The notes below the pieces were generated by a model. The model searched no databases, was not told where the DNA came from, and saw nothing but the letters and a program-made list of their open reading frames with translations. From an uncultured Pelagibacteraceae bacterium (GTDB taxonomy: Bacteria > Pseudomonadota > Alphaproteobacteria > Pelagibacterales > Pelagibacteraceae): a DNA stretch of 64,000 bases. Shown here in pieces: positions 8,731 through 16,739 of this stretch. The DNA lies in assembly GCA_902547535.1 (NCBI GenBank), contig CACCOB010000002.1, positions 186,001 to 250,000 on the forward strand, in the 5' to 3' direction. Positions within the stretch are counted from its first letter, which is position 1, and every line of letters begins with the position of its first letter. Position numbers and translations under genes: made by a program.

Positions 8731-9903
8731 TTACCAAGCTGACTCGTAAATGTTAAGCGCATCTTTTTCTGTTACTTCTCTAGGATTATTTACCAATAAA
8801 CGTGTTTGCTTCATTGCATCTTTTGCCATTTTTATGCATGCTTCTTTTGGTATATTCACTTCTCTTAATTTCTGGGGAAGGCCTAATTTTTTTGATAAAC
8901 TTTCAATTCTATCTATAAATTCTGAGCACACTGCTTGATTTCCTTGATTAATATTTATGTCTGGGAAAACATATGGAGCTAGTTCGGCATAGTCTTTTGT
9001 TGCTTTATTATCAGCACTATTAAACCTCAAAACATAAGGAAGGACTAATGAATTTGAAAGTCCATGAGAAACATGAAAAGTTCCACCAATTGGGTATGCA
9101 AGAGCATGAACGGCTGCAACTGGAGAATTCGCAAATGATTTCCCTGCTAACATTGCTCCAATTAGCATATTTCCTCTTGCCTCTATATTAGATCCATGAA
9201 ATACAGCTTTTTCGATTGATCCTCCTAAAAGTTTTAATGCTTCTATTGATAACATTTTTGAAATTGGGTTATTATTTTTATTTGCTGAGGCGTAACCTTC
9301 TATTGCATGTACCATGGCATCAATACCTGTTGCTGCTGTTGTATGTGCAGGAAGACCTATAGTTAAATCTGGATCTAAAATTGCTACATCAGGTAAAATT
9401 ATTGGTGAGGAAACTCCTTTTTTTTCTTCTTCTCCAACAGTGATTATAGATATTGGAGTTACCTCTGAACCTGTGCCTGCAGTAGTAGGGACTAAAACCA
9501 ATGGCAATCTAGGACCTTTAGCATTTGAAACACCCCAAATTTCTTCTATATTTTCATCAGATCCTAAAATTAAAGATGTTAATTTAGCAACATCCATTGA
9601 AGAACCTCCTCCAAAACCTATAACTCCCGTTGCATTCATTTTTTTTCCAATTTCTATAGAATTCAAAAGTGTTTTTAGTGATGGATCGGCTTCAACATCT
9701 TCAAATATTTCTACTTTTGAGGAAAACTTTTTTAATTCGTTTAAAGTTGGTTCTGTAAGTTTTAATGACATCAAATCCTTGTCAGTGATAAATAATATAT
9801 TTGATCCCAAAATTTTACAAATCTCCTCTGAGGAACTTACCGACATACCACTGCCAAATCTTATTCCTGATGTTGTATTAAATGTAAAATTATTTAAATT
9901 CAT
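8731..9903 (-). CDS. Iron-containing alcohol dehydrogenase
   Basis: A 390-residue group III (Fe-type) alcohol dehydrogenase. The NAD-binding GFGGGSSMDVAK motif lies near residues 96-107. The metal-binding segment is DAMVHAIEGYAS, followed by HALAYPIGGTFHVSHG, which supplies the remaining histidines. It would oxidise a primary alcohol or reduce an aldehyde with NAD(P). It is embedded between the Na+:solute symporter (6 bases) and the lactonase-like hydrolase (8 bases), so it probably acts on a product of the imported compound. A different iron alcohol dehydrogenase begins at the right edge of the window. Confidence 0.88.
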   Translation of the reverse strand: MNLNNFTFNTTSGIRFGSGMSVSSSEEICKILGSNILFITDKDLMSLKLTEPTLNELKKFSSKVEIFEDVEADPSLKTLLNSIEIGKKMNATGVIGFGGGSSMDVAKLTSLILGSDENIEEIWGVSNAKGPRLPLVLVPTTAGTGSEVTPISIITVGEEEKKGVSSPIILPDVAILDPDLTIGLPAHTTAATGIDAMVHAIEGYASANKNNNPISKMLSIEALKLLGGSIEKAVFHGSNIEARGNMLIGAMLAGKSFANSPVAAVHALAYPIGGTFHVSHGLSNSLVLPYVLRFNSADNKATKDYAELAPYVFPDININQGNQAVCSEFIDRIESLSKKLGLPQKLREVNIPKEACIKMAKDAMKQTRLLVNNPREVTEKDALNIYESAW

Positions 9904-9909
9904 ATTTAT

Positions 9910-11976
9910 TTATACAAAAAAGACGTAAAAAATTATTGTTAATATAGCTATACCAATTAATATTAAAATCCACCCGTATCCTGTACCTAATTTATCTATG
10001 TAGTTTAGTTCTCCTGAAACTTCATCTGGTTGTTTATGCAGGTCATTTGTTTGAATAGGTCGATTAGGCAAAGTTGATAAGTCCATTTTACTTGCCAGAA
10101 ACCAAATAAGCCCTATTCCAAAGAACCACCAAATTAATTGATATCCCCAAATAGAGGGTATTTTTAATATCCATGCTTCGTAACCGCCCCCTGGATCTCC
10201 AAAAAAATTATTACCAAGAACTTGACCAGGGCCTGCTCCAAAAAATAACCATATAAGTGCTATAACATATGCAAACGATCTCAATTTTGTTCTACTTGGA
10301 TGAAGTCCCATGTGATCATTTAAAAAATCATGAAATTTTTGCCGATGCTCTCTATCCATGTCAATTTTTGTTAATGCTGAAAATGCAGAGACTGAAAAAC
10401 AAATAAAAACATTAAATATTAATCCCCACACACCTGAGTGTATAGTTAATGGCCATCTTCCCCAAGGTAGTCTATTGCCTGAAATTTGTTGACCAATAGT
10501 TTCTGTCAAAATTACAATTATTATTCCAATTATTAATCCAGAAATTGCTGCTCCTCTTGTTATCCAAGGAAACCAAACTAACCCTAATAAAACTATTAAA
10601 AATTGAAATGCTATTGAAATTGATATTCCACTAAAAATTACCATCGCTGGTTTTGCAAATGTTGCTAAATAAAGTGAAGCTAAAAAAATTAACATTGTTA
10701 TTAAACGAACTGCCACAAGTTCATTTTTCCAAGTTATATTTTTATTTACATAAGTTTTGTAAAGATCTCTGGTAATTATACTTCCTGAGGTCATTAAAAA
10801 AGCTGCTGATGTTGATTGTATAGCAGCAATAACACCTACAGCTAGTAATCCAGTTAACCATAATGCGCTGTTATCCATCAAATTAATTATATTATAAATT
10901 AATAAAGTATGATCTTTTTGTGACAACTCTGGGAGCACTGTATTTATTGATAAACCACTATTATTAATTTCAGAATTAGCTCCTAATAAACTTGCTCCTA
11001 TTCCTTGGTAAGTTGAAAAAATAAATAATATAAACCCTATTGCTACAGCAGAACCCCAAACTTGATAATATGAAAAAACTTTTGGATGTTTTGCTGAATA
11101 ACTCCACATAGAAAAAGATGGAGATAAAACAACTCCCATAAAAGATAGTGTAAAAGTAAAAATCATCATAGCTGTCCATGGTCCACCAACTGCAGAGTTT
11201 TTTCCTAAACCGCCAACCCATTGTATTACTCCTGGTAAAGCAAAATATCCATTATAGTCTCCTCCTCCGTATCCGTTTGTATTTCCCCAATTACTTATTG
11301 ATGAACTAGCCAATTTAGAAAGCGCTTCTCCAAAAATTTCGAAGTTTCCAACAAAATAATATATTATTAAACCAAGAATTATTACGGTAATAAAGTAAAG
11401 CCAAGATTGAACAACTCCAACACTTACAACTGATTTAAATCCACCTCTGGTAACATAAAATAGAACTATTGTAGAGATTACCCACATACCTAAATCTCTA
11501 GAAATATATCCATCTGATAATACATTTACTAAAAATCCTGTAGCACCAAAAAAAACTGCTAGTAAAGGAATAGCTACAAAAAAAGTGACCAAGACGGTTA
11601 TTATTCTTAAAGTATCACTTTTATAATAATCAAAATACATTTCTCCAGGGGTTATGTATCCAAACTTTCTACTTAACATCCATTGTCTTTTAAAAAAAAA
11701 CAAACTTCCTAAAGGAACTGTTATTGCAATAAACGCAGTACCAACATACTGGAATCCATCATTAAAAATTAAGCTTGATTGAGAAATAATTGTAAGTCCA
11801 GCAAAAGTGGCTGCTGTTGCAGCAAAGAAAAAAACCCAAGAAGAAACTTTTTTATCAGCTAAATAATATTTATCTGGACTTTCAGAATTAAATTTAGATC
11901 CCCTTACACCCCAAAAAAAACAAAAGGCTGCATATAATAAAATGAATAAGAATAACCAAACTGATTTTTCCGACAT
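9910..11976 (-). CDS. Sodium:solute symporter family protein
   Basis: A 688-residue polytopic membrane protein with about 14-15 hydrophobic helices. It starts with a helix followed by FFWGVRGSKFNSESPDKYYLADKKVSSW, the usual entry to SSS-family transporters, and then SSWVFFFAATAATFAGLT. It is longer than typical SSS proteins (about 500 residues) because of two additional C-terminal helices and linkers. It probably imports an organic solute with Na+ across the inner membrane. It lies 4 bases downstream of the cupin gene and 6 bases upstream of the iron alcohol dehydrogenase, inside the rhodopsin-DMFase array. That makes it the only obvious importer for the array's substrate. Confidence 0.88.
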   Translation of the reverse strand: MSEKSVWLFLFILLYAAFCFFWGVRGSKFNSESPDKYYLADKKVSSWVFFFAATAATFAGLTIISQSSLIFNDGFQYVGTAFIAITVPLGSLFFFKRQWMLSRKFGYITPGEMYFDYYKSDTLRIITVLVTFFVAIPLLAVFFGATGFLVNVLSDGYISRDLGMWVISTIVLFYVTRGGFKSVVSVGVVQSWLYFITVIILGLIIYYFVGNFEIFGEALSKLASSSISNWGNTNGYGGGDYNGYFALPGVIQWVGGLGKNSAVGGPWTAMMIFTFTLSFMGVVLSPSFSMWSYSAKHPKVFSYYQVWGSAVAIGFILFIFSTYQGIGASLLGANSEINNSGLSINTVLPELSQKDHTLLIYNIINLMDNSALWLTGLLAVGVIAAIQSTSAAFLMTSGSIITRDLYKTYVNKNITWKNELVAVRLITMLIFLASLYLATFAKPAMVIFSGISISIAFQFLIVLLGLVWFPWITRGAAISGLIIGIIIVILTETIGQQISGNRLPWGRWPLTIHSGVWGLIFNVFICFSVSAFSALTKIDMDREHRQKFHDFLNDHMGLHPSRTKLRSFAYVIALIWLFFGAGPGQVLGNNFFGDPGGGYEAWILKIPSIWGYQLIWWFFGIGLIWFLASKMDLSTLPNRPIQTNDLHKQPDEVSGELNYIDKLGTGYGWILILIGIAILTIIFYVFFV

Positions 11977-11980
11977 AACA

Positions 11981-12259
11981 TTAATCTAACATTTCAACTT
12001 CGATAAAGGAGTAAGGAAAATTGTTGTTATTAAAAACATTATGCTCAACTCCTTTATCTCTATAGTAGGCCACACCCTTAGAAAGTTTAGATATTGTTTC
12101 TTTATTTTCCTTATCTATAATTTTCAGTTCACCATCTAGCATTGGAACTACTACATAATTATACTGATGTATGTGCTGACCGGTACTATCTCCTACTTCA
12201 AATGACCATTCAGTTACAATCACCTTATCATTTTTTACTAGAACTTTTGAGTTAGCCAT
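11981..12259 (-). CDS. Small cupin-domain protein
   Basis: A 92-residue single-domain cupin. The first metal motif is visible as G(x)5H(x)H (GDSTGQHIHQYNYVVVP), followed by LDGELKI and a second motif reduced to GVEHNVF. It lies between the 122-residue protein and the symporter. The start has an AAAGGAATTAAGAT ribosome site. Such small cupins can act as sugar-lactone, amide or dioxygenase-like enzymes or as binding proteins, and no more can be said from sequence. Its fixed place between the DMFase genes and the transporter suggests a role in the same pathway. Confidence 0.75.
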   Translation of the reverse strand: MANSKVLVKNDKVIVTEWSFEVGDSTGQHIHQYNYVVVPMLDGELKIIDKENKETISKLSKGVAYYRDKGVEHNVFNNNNFPYSFIEVEMLD

Positions 12260-12280
12260 ATCTTAATTCCTTTTTAATAA

Positions 12281-12649
12281 TTAAGTACATCTTCTTGGTG
12301 CTGACTCTCCTTTTTCTTTTTTTATTCTTTCAGCTTCGTTTTGAGCTTCTTCAATTGATGAAAAAGCTTTATCCTCAAATATTATAAATGGTTTTGCTCT
12401 ATCAGCGTTTAATTGAGCTACACACCATTCCTTTCCTGGTTTAGTACACATCACCATATAAGCTCCAGGAATAGGACCATATCGTCTATTATTTAGTGTA
12501 AACAAACATTTGGCTAGTTCGTTTAGTTTATCTTGATCTAAACTTCCTAAAGCATTTTTTTCTAGCTGATTTAATGGAGTTTTATCATCTGAACCTAAAA
12601 TACTTTTTCCTCCTGTGCCTTCAGGTCTTGTAAATTGATGACCACTCAT
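12281..12649 (-). CDS. Uncharacterised 122-residue protein downstream of DMFase large subunit
   Basis: A 122-residue soluble protein that I do not recognise. The N-terminus is glycine-rich and polar (about residues 1-25), followed by a helical segment and then RRYGPIPGAYMVM, CTKPGKEWCVAQL and a terminal lysine/arginine-rich helix ending in CT. Three to four cysteines are present. Its ATG shares one base with the stop of the DMFase large subunit (TAATG), so the two are translationally coupled. That suggests a third component or assembly factor of the DMFase-like enzyme. No signal peptide or membrane helix. Confidence 0.65.
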   Translation of the reverse strand: MSGHQFTRPEGTGGKSILGSDDKTPLNQLEKNALGSLDQDKLNELAKCLFTLNNRRYGPIPGAYMVMCTKPGKEWCVAQLNADRAKPFIIFEDKAFSSIEEAQNEAERIKKEKGESAPRRCT

Positions 12650-15006
12650 TAAGGCAAAGGTCCTTCTTTTAAAAATCCTCTAATTGCATTTTCAAGAATT
12701 TTTGAAACATTATTATTATAATTATTGTAAGATAAACTTCCGCACCAAGAAAGAGAACCAGGAGCAAACAATGCTCCATCATTTGGAGTTTTATAATAAA
12801 TCATATCAGCTCTTACCATTGGGTTTTCAGTACCGCCTCCATAATAACCTCTCACTGTAAAATGAATTTCTTCGTTTACTTGCATCATAAGATTTGTGTG
12901 GTTTTCTGATCTTGCTAATAAATATGCATTATGTGGAGTTCCAAATTCTAAATCATATCTATCAAGCTCAAGTCCTGCTGCTCCACCACCTACTAGACCA
13001 AAATCTCCAATAACCTCATCTTCTCCTACACCATCAAATATCCATGAACATTCTGGTCTTTTACTATCAGGTGTTCTTTTATAATACGAACTAACATCAA
13101 ATCCATAAGCTGTAAAAGTTAGTCCACAAACTTTTGAAGGTATTCTTCCTCTTGCTCTCCACATACCGCCATACTTACCGTCAAATGCATTGTTGTACTC
13201 TCCAGGATTTGCAGTCCAAGCTCTTGTTCCTGCCTCTCCTTTTCTAACCTCAATAATATTTGGATTATCTGGATGATATTCACTTATCCAATAAAAACCA
13301 TCTGATCCTAAATAAATCCATCTTCCACCATTTAATTGATACTGTTCATAAGCTGCTAACATTTTTTCAGAGCTATATTCAGGGTGTGATCCAGTAAGAA
13401 CACATCTATATCGATTTAATAATTCTACTCCTTCTAAATGTAAATCTTCATCTGTAACAACATCAAAATCAAAATTTTTTTCTTCTAACCAATCTGTTAA
13501 ATGTAAATCAGCATTCAATTGCCAAAGGGAAGGTGATAACCAATGTCTATACTTTGGTCTCATGTTTAGTATTGGTCTTAACCTTGATGAAATAGCAACA
13601 CCACTTCCATCAGAATGTAATGAATAAGTTGATAAACCATATTCTCTATGCTCATTAAGATATAAATCTGAAGCAGCTAAGACTGGAACTTTTCCAGCTA
13701 ATAACTGCGCAACAACTGAGTTTGTTCCTAAATTATCATTTGAATAAGCTATATAACTATTTGTTGGTAACACAAATAATAGATTCGAAGTGGCTTTTCC
13801 TTTTGGTGGTTTAATTACAAAAGGTATGAAATCTTCAGTCTCAGCTGTCTCTTCTCCATTGATTCTCAATCTAGCTGCATACACTCCACTTCTAATTAAA
13901 TCTGGAACTTTATATGTAAAATCTACATCCCATCTAGCATCATCGATGTCATCATCATGAAAATGTATAGCTCCATATTCTTCTGGTTTGTGATGAAATA
14001 CCATCTCATCAGCAGTCCAATTGTAACCAGTCATGCCACGACAAGGTAAATTAATTATAAATCCATTTAAATGATTGGATGTTTTGTCAATTATATGTGT
14101 AGATGCTATGTTTTTTGTAATATTGGCATGAAAATCCCAAGCACCAATTACTTCTGATCTCAATTCAGATGTACAATCTGTAAAACCTCTAGCTAACGAT
14201 TCAATATCTGATTTTGATAAAGCTTTTTTACTCAATCTAGGTCTATCGATTTTTCCATTATATGTCATAGTTTGTTCTGGTAGTTCTATAGGTGTCAATG
14301 CTTCTTTATAATGACCACCGTGTATATGTCTTCCTGATCTGTCATTTAATGTACACGCTGCCATCAAGAAAGGAGCATCGTTTGCTCTTGGTTTTAAATT
14401 GCTTATAGTTTCTACGTGTGATGTAGTCTCATCCGCAGGATGAAGTAATGACATTCCTAACCCACCATTTGTTGGAGTAACACAAGGTTCTTGATAAAGT
14501 TTTAACTTTCCCGTCTCAGCATCGTAAGTGGCTGCAACTAAATACCAAACTTTTCTCAATAATTTTTTTTCACTTGAGAGAGCTGAAATTTGTCCACCAC
14601 CATCTCCTATGGAAACAGAAAGACATCCATTCTCATCAATAAAAAGACCATACCCACTTTTTGTTTTTTGATTCCATTTTGTTAAAATTCCTTGTCTTCC
14701 TTTATCAGGTGTTGTCGGAAAAATATAAGCTTGAAGAGTAAAACTAGAAGTATTTAATCTATCGTCCTGAGGTACAATTAAATATGAGCCACCATGTATC
14801 CTCTGATTTCTTCCTTGATAAGTCTTGTTACATTCTGCTCCAATTTCTTCATCTTTATAACCTGGTCCTTCAGGATTAGTATCTCCATGAATTAGTCGAA
14901 CAATTTGAACTTCATAATTTTCATTTTTCTCTGCATTTACATAAAACTTTATTTCCTCACCAGGAAATGCAGTATATTTATCGCTATAGCCGGTAATTCT
15001 TAACAT
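12649..15006 (-). CDS. N,N-dimethylformamidase large (beta) subunit-like amidohydrolase
   Basis: A 785-residue protein matching the large subunit of N,N-dimethylformamidase, which hydrolyses dimethylformamide to dimethylamine and formate in the cytoplasm. An N-terminal beta domain (residues 1-70, ITGYSDKYTAFPGEEI) is followed by a LamG-like lectin fold (about 85-290) and a C-terminal glutamine-amidotransferase-like domain. Candidate ligands for the mononuclear iron of this family are tyrosines in TNSYIAYSND (about residue 417) and STYSLHSDGSG (about 458), with the glutamate in GSHPEYSS (about 539). The small-subunit gene is 4 bases upstream. Length fits the family (about 760). The natural substrate in seawater is not known, and formamides or other N-methylated amides are possible. 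Confidence 0.85.
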   Translation of the reverse strand: MLRITGYSDKYTAFPGEEIKFYVNAEKNENYEVQIVRLIHGDTNPEGPGYKDEEIGAECNKTYQGRNQRIHGGSYLIVPQDDRLNTSSFTLQAYIFPTTPDKGRQGILTKWNQKTKSGYGLFIDENGCLSVSIGDGGGQISALSSEKKLLRKVWYLVAATYDAETGKLKLYQEPCVTPTNGGLGMSLLHPADETTSHVETISNLKPRANDAPFLMAACTLNDRSGRHIHGGHYKEALTPIELPEQTMTYNGKIDRPRLSKKALSKSDIESLARGFTDCTSELRSEVIGAWDFHANITKNIASTHIIDKTSNHLNGFIINLPCRGMTGYNWTADEMVFHHKPEEYGAIHFHDDDIDDARWDVDFTYKVPDLIRSGVYAARLRINGEETAETEDFIPFVIKPPKGKATSNLLFVLPTNSYIAYSNDNLGTNSVVAQLLAGKVPVLAASDLYLNEHREYGLSTYSLHSDGSGVAISSRLRPILNMRPKYRHWLSPSLWQLNADLHLTDWLEEKNFDFDVVTDEDLHLEGVELLNRYRCVLTGSHPEYSSEKMLAAYEQYQLNGGRWIYLGSDGFYWISEYHPDNPNIIEVRKGEAGTRAWTANPGEYNNAFDGKYGGMWRARGRIPSKVCGLTFTAYGFDVSSYYKRTPDSKRPECSWIFDGVGEDEVIGDFGLVGGGAAGLELDRYDLEFGTPHNAYLLARSENHTNLMMQVNEEIHFTVRGYYGGGTENPMVRADMIYYKTPNDGALFAPGSLSWCGSLSYNNYNNNVSKILENAIRGFLKEGPLP

Positions 15007-15010
15007 TTAA

Positions 15011-15430
15011 TTATCCACCATGTCTTTCTAATAAATCTAAAATTCTTTTTAAAAATATTGCGTGCTCGCATGCCTCTTCTGAAGAAAATGACTCGTCTAA
15101 AATTTCTACTGGTTGACCTCTTACTCCTGTTACAATGCCAATTCTATAATCTTCAAAATCTTTTTTACATATAGTTACATATTTTTTTACTGCCATTGGC
15201 TGTCTTCTTAATTTATCTACAACTATTTGAAGTTCTTTGCTGTGTTCAACCATTGGCTGACCTTTATGTGGTTGAGGTGCTTTACCAACAGGACAGGCTC
15301 TATGTTCTTCTATTAATTTATTTCTCATTTTCTCGTCTCTCAATAAAGGTAAAACATATTTTTCAGTTATAAAATCATCAGTACTTGTATGTCCTAGATT
15401 AAGCTGTACACCTGTTTTATCTTTTTCCAT
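15011..15430 (-). CDS. N,N-dimethylformamidase small (alpha) subunit-like protein
   Basis: A 139-residue protein directly upstream of the large subunit. Its second half follows the pattern I recall for the 132-residue DMFase small subunit: an EEHRACPVG segment near residue 42, a RQPMAVKKYVTICKKDFEDYRIGIV block and the ending FSSEEACEHAIFLKRILDL. In the known enzyme this small helical subunit packs on the large one to form an alpha2beta2 complex. The first 35 residues differ and appear to be lineage-specific. The start is preceded by AAAGGAGATTTA, a good ribosome site. Four-base spacing to the large subunit supports co-translation. Confidence 0.78.
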   Translation of the reverse strand: MEKDKTGVQLNLGHTSTDDFITEKYVLPLLRDEKMRNKLIEEHRACPVGKAPQPHKGQPMVEHSKELQIVVDKLRRQPMAVKKYVTICKKDFEDYRIGIVTGVRGQPVEILDESFSSEEACEHAIFLKRILDLLERHGG

Positions 15431-15450
15431 TAAATCTCCTTTGTAATAAA

Positions 15451-16305
15451 TTACTTATTAGTCCTTTCTTGAATTATTTTTAATGCTTCTATTAAATAAA
15501 CTCTAAACACTTCATGATTTTCACTCATCGGAAAATGTCCTATGTCTGGCATTTCTATATAAACACCTCCTTTAATCTGTCTTGCGGTATTTTCAGTTGC
15601 TTCGGGAGGAGTTAGATAGTCATAAGTTCCTGTTAACATAATCACGGGACATTTGTACCCATCAATATTTTGCAATTCGCTTCGTAAATCATGATCCACT
15701 GAGTAAAAATATAAGTCTCCTTTAAAGGCTTCTGAACCTTGGGTATAATAATGCCACGTTAGCCATCTATCCTTTTCAGGCGATTGAGGCGCCATAAGAT
15801 CCCAAGTTCCACTAGCACATACTTGTGCCGCATTTGCATGAGGATGTCTCCACCAATCTAAATAAAAACCTGGGGCATAATCTGCAGCTTCCACTGGTAT
15901 AACTGCTCTAAATTTATTTGGGTGCCTTAAAGCTAATTGTAAAGCAACATTTCCACCAAATGAGGAGCCCATAAATATAGGATTTTGTAAACCCAAAGCA
16001 TCACATAACTTAACAATAAAATTACAATAATGCTCGGCAGTTAATTTGTATTCTTCTTTCCACCACTCTTTATTATGTGGTGGATCTGATTTTCCATGAC
16101 GTGGTAAATCGTATGCGATTACATTATAATTTTTTGTTATTTCTGGATCTTCTAATAATCCTCTCCATTGATGATTGTGACAGCCAGCTGTATGTTGACA
16201 AATCAAAGGTATTCCTTTTCCATTTTGAAGATAAAAAACTTTATATTCGCATTCATCTACTTCGATTGTAACGTATCTACCAACTACATCGTGATGTTTA
16301 ACCAT
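15451..16305 (-). CDS. Alpha/beta hydrolase
   Basis: A 284-residue alpha/beta hydrolase. The start chosen is the ATG at 16305. The longer TTG start at 16320 lies on the ribosome binding site itself (GGAGGA, 16313-16318, 7 bases before the ATG) and is rejected. The oxyanion region is CQHTAGCHNHQW, the nucleophile elbow is MGSSFGGN (central serine), and the acid and histidine are in LTGTYDYLTPP and PDIGHFPMSE. The order and length are typical of C-C hydrolases, lactonases and esterases. It lies 20 bases upstream of the DMFase small subunit. It may hydrolyse an ester or amide related to the DMFase substrate, but this cannot be specified. Confidence 0.85.
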   Translation of the reverse strand: MVKHHDVVGRYVTIEVDECEYKVFYLQNGKGIPLICQHTAGCHNHQWRGLLEDPEITKNYNVIAYDLPRHGKSDPPHNKEWWKEEYKLTAEHYCNFIVKLCDALGLQNPIFMGSSFGGNVALQLALRHPNKFRAVIPVEAADYAPGFYLDWWRHPHANAAQVCASGTWDLMAPQSPEKDRWLTWHYYTQGSEAFKGDLYFYSVDHDLRSELQNIDGYKCPVIMLTGTYDYLTPPEATENTARQIKGGVYIEMPDIGHFPMSENHEVFRVYLIEALKIIQERTNK

Positions 16306-16312
16306 TAACAAT

Positions 16313-16318
16313 TCCTCC
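16313..16318 (-). promoter_or_regulatory. Shine-Dalgarno site fixing the hydrolase start
   Basis: On the minus strand GGAGGA is followed by 7 bases and then ATG. An upstream in-frame TTG overlaps this site, so the ATG is the better start for the hydrolase gene. Confidence 0.8.
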
Positions 16319-16333
16319 AAATAATTTTAAACA

Positions 16334-16723
16334 TTAGACTGGTACTCCAGTTTTTCTTAAGAGTTCAAATTGAACAGTAAAATTTCGTAAGTTTTTCATA
16401 AGAACTAAATGATTACCCTCTATCTTTAGATCTCTTAAAAAACTTGCTGACCATATACCGTGATACATAGGCTTAGGCATCGGTTGACCAAATTCCTTCC
16501 ACGTATTTGCTGAAGCTCTTAAAGCAAAGTCATAAGGGTCCAATGGAGAAGGATTTATATTTATATTTTTTACTTTACCATCGTGCATTTCGATAATTAT
16601 TTTTGCTTTTTCCATATCAAACATAAATGAACAAGTATAATACTTAGCCATTGCCCCAATAGTCTCGTCACTATTAGTTAACTCCTTGTATTTCTTTGCC
16701 CAATTTTCTAATTCTGCACTCAT
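16334..16723 (-). CDS. Uncharacterised protein, possibly SCP2-like
   Basis: A 129-residue soluble protein of alpha/beta character. The middle has a strand-turn-strand (AKIIIEMHDGKVKNININ) followed by the DPYDFALRASANTWKEFG helix and a C-terminal LKIEGNHLVLMKNLRN strand pair. That order recalls SCP2 lipid-binding domains, but the match is weak and I would not insist on it. No Shine-Dalgarno site is obvious before its ATG. It sits 16 bases after the flotillin and 28 bases before the hydrolase. A lipid-binding domain next to a flotillin would make sense, but this is speculative. Confidence 0.65.
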   Translation of the reverse strand: MSAELENWAKKYKELTNSDETIGAMAKYYTCSFMFDMEKAKIIIEMHDGKVKNININPSPLDPYDFALRASANTWKEFGQPMPKPMYHGIWSASFLRDLKIEGNHLVLMKNLRNFTVQFELLRKTGVPV

Positions 16724-16739
16724 ATTTTTTATTCTTTAT

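Noticed and set aside
9314-9928. 204-residue open frame on the + strand
   Set aside because: Antisense shadow of the iron alcohol dehydrogenase, whose motifs are unmistakable on the minus strand.
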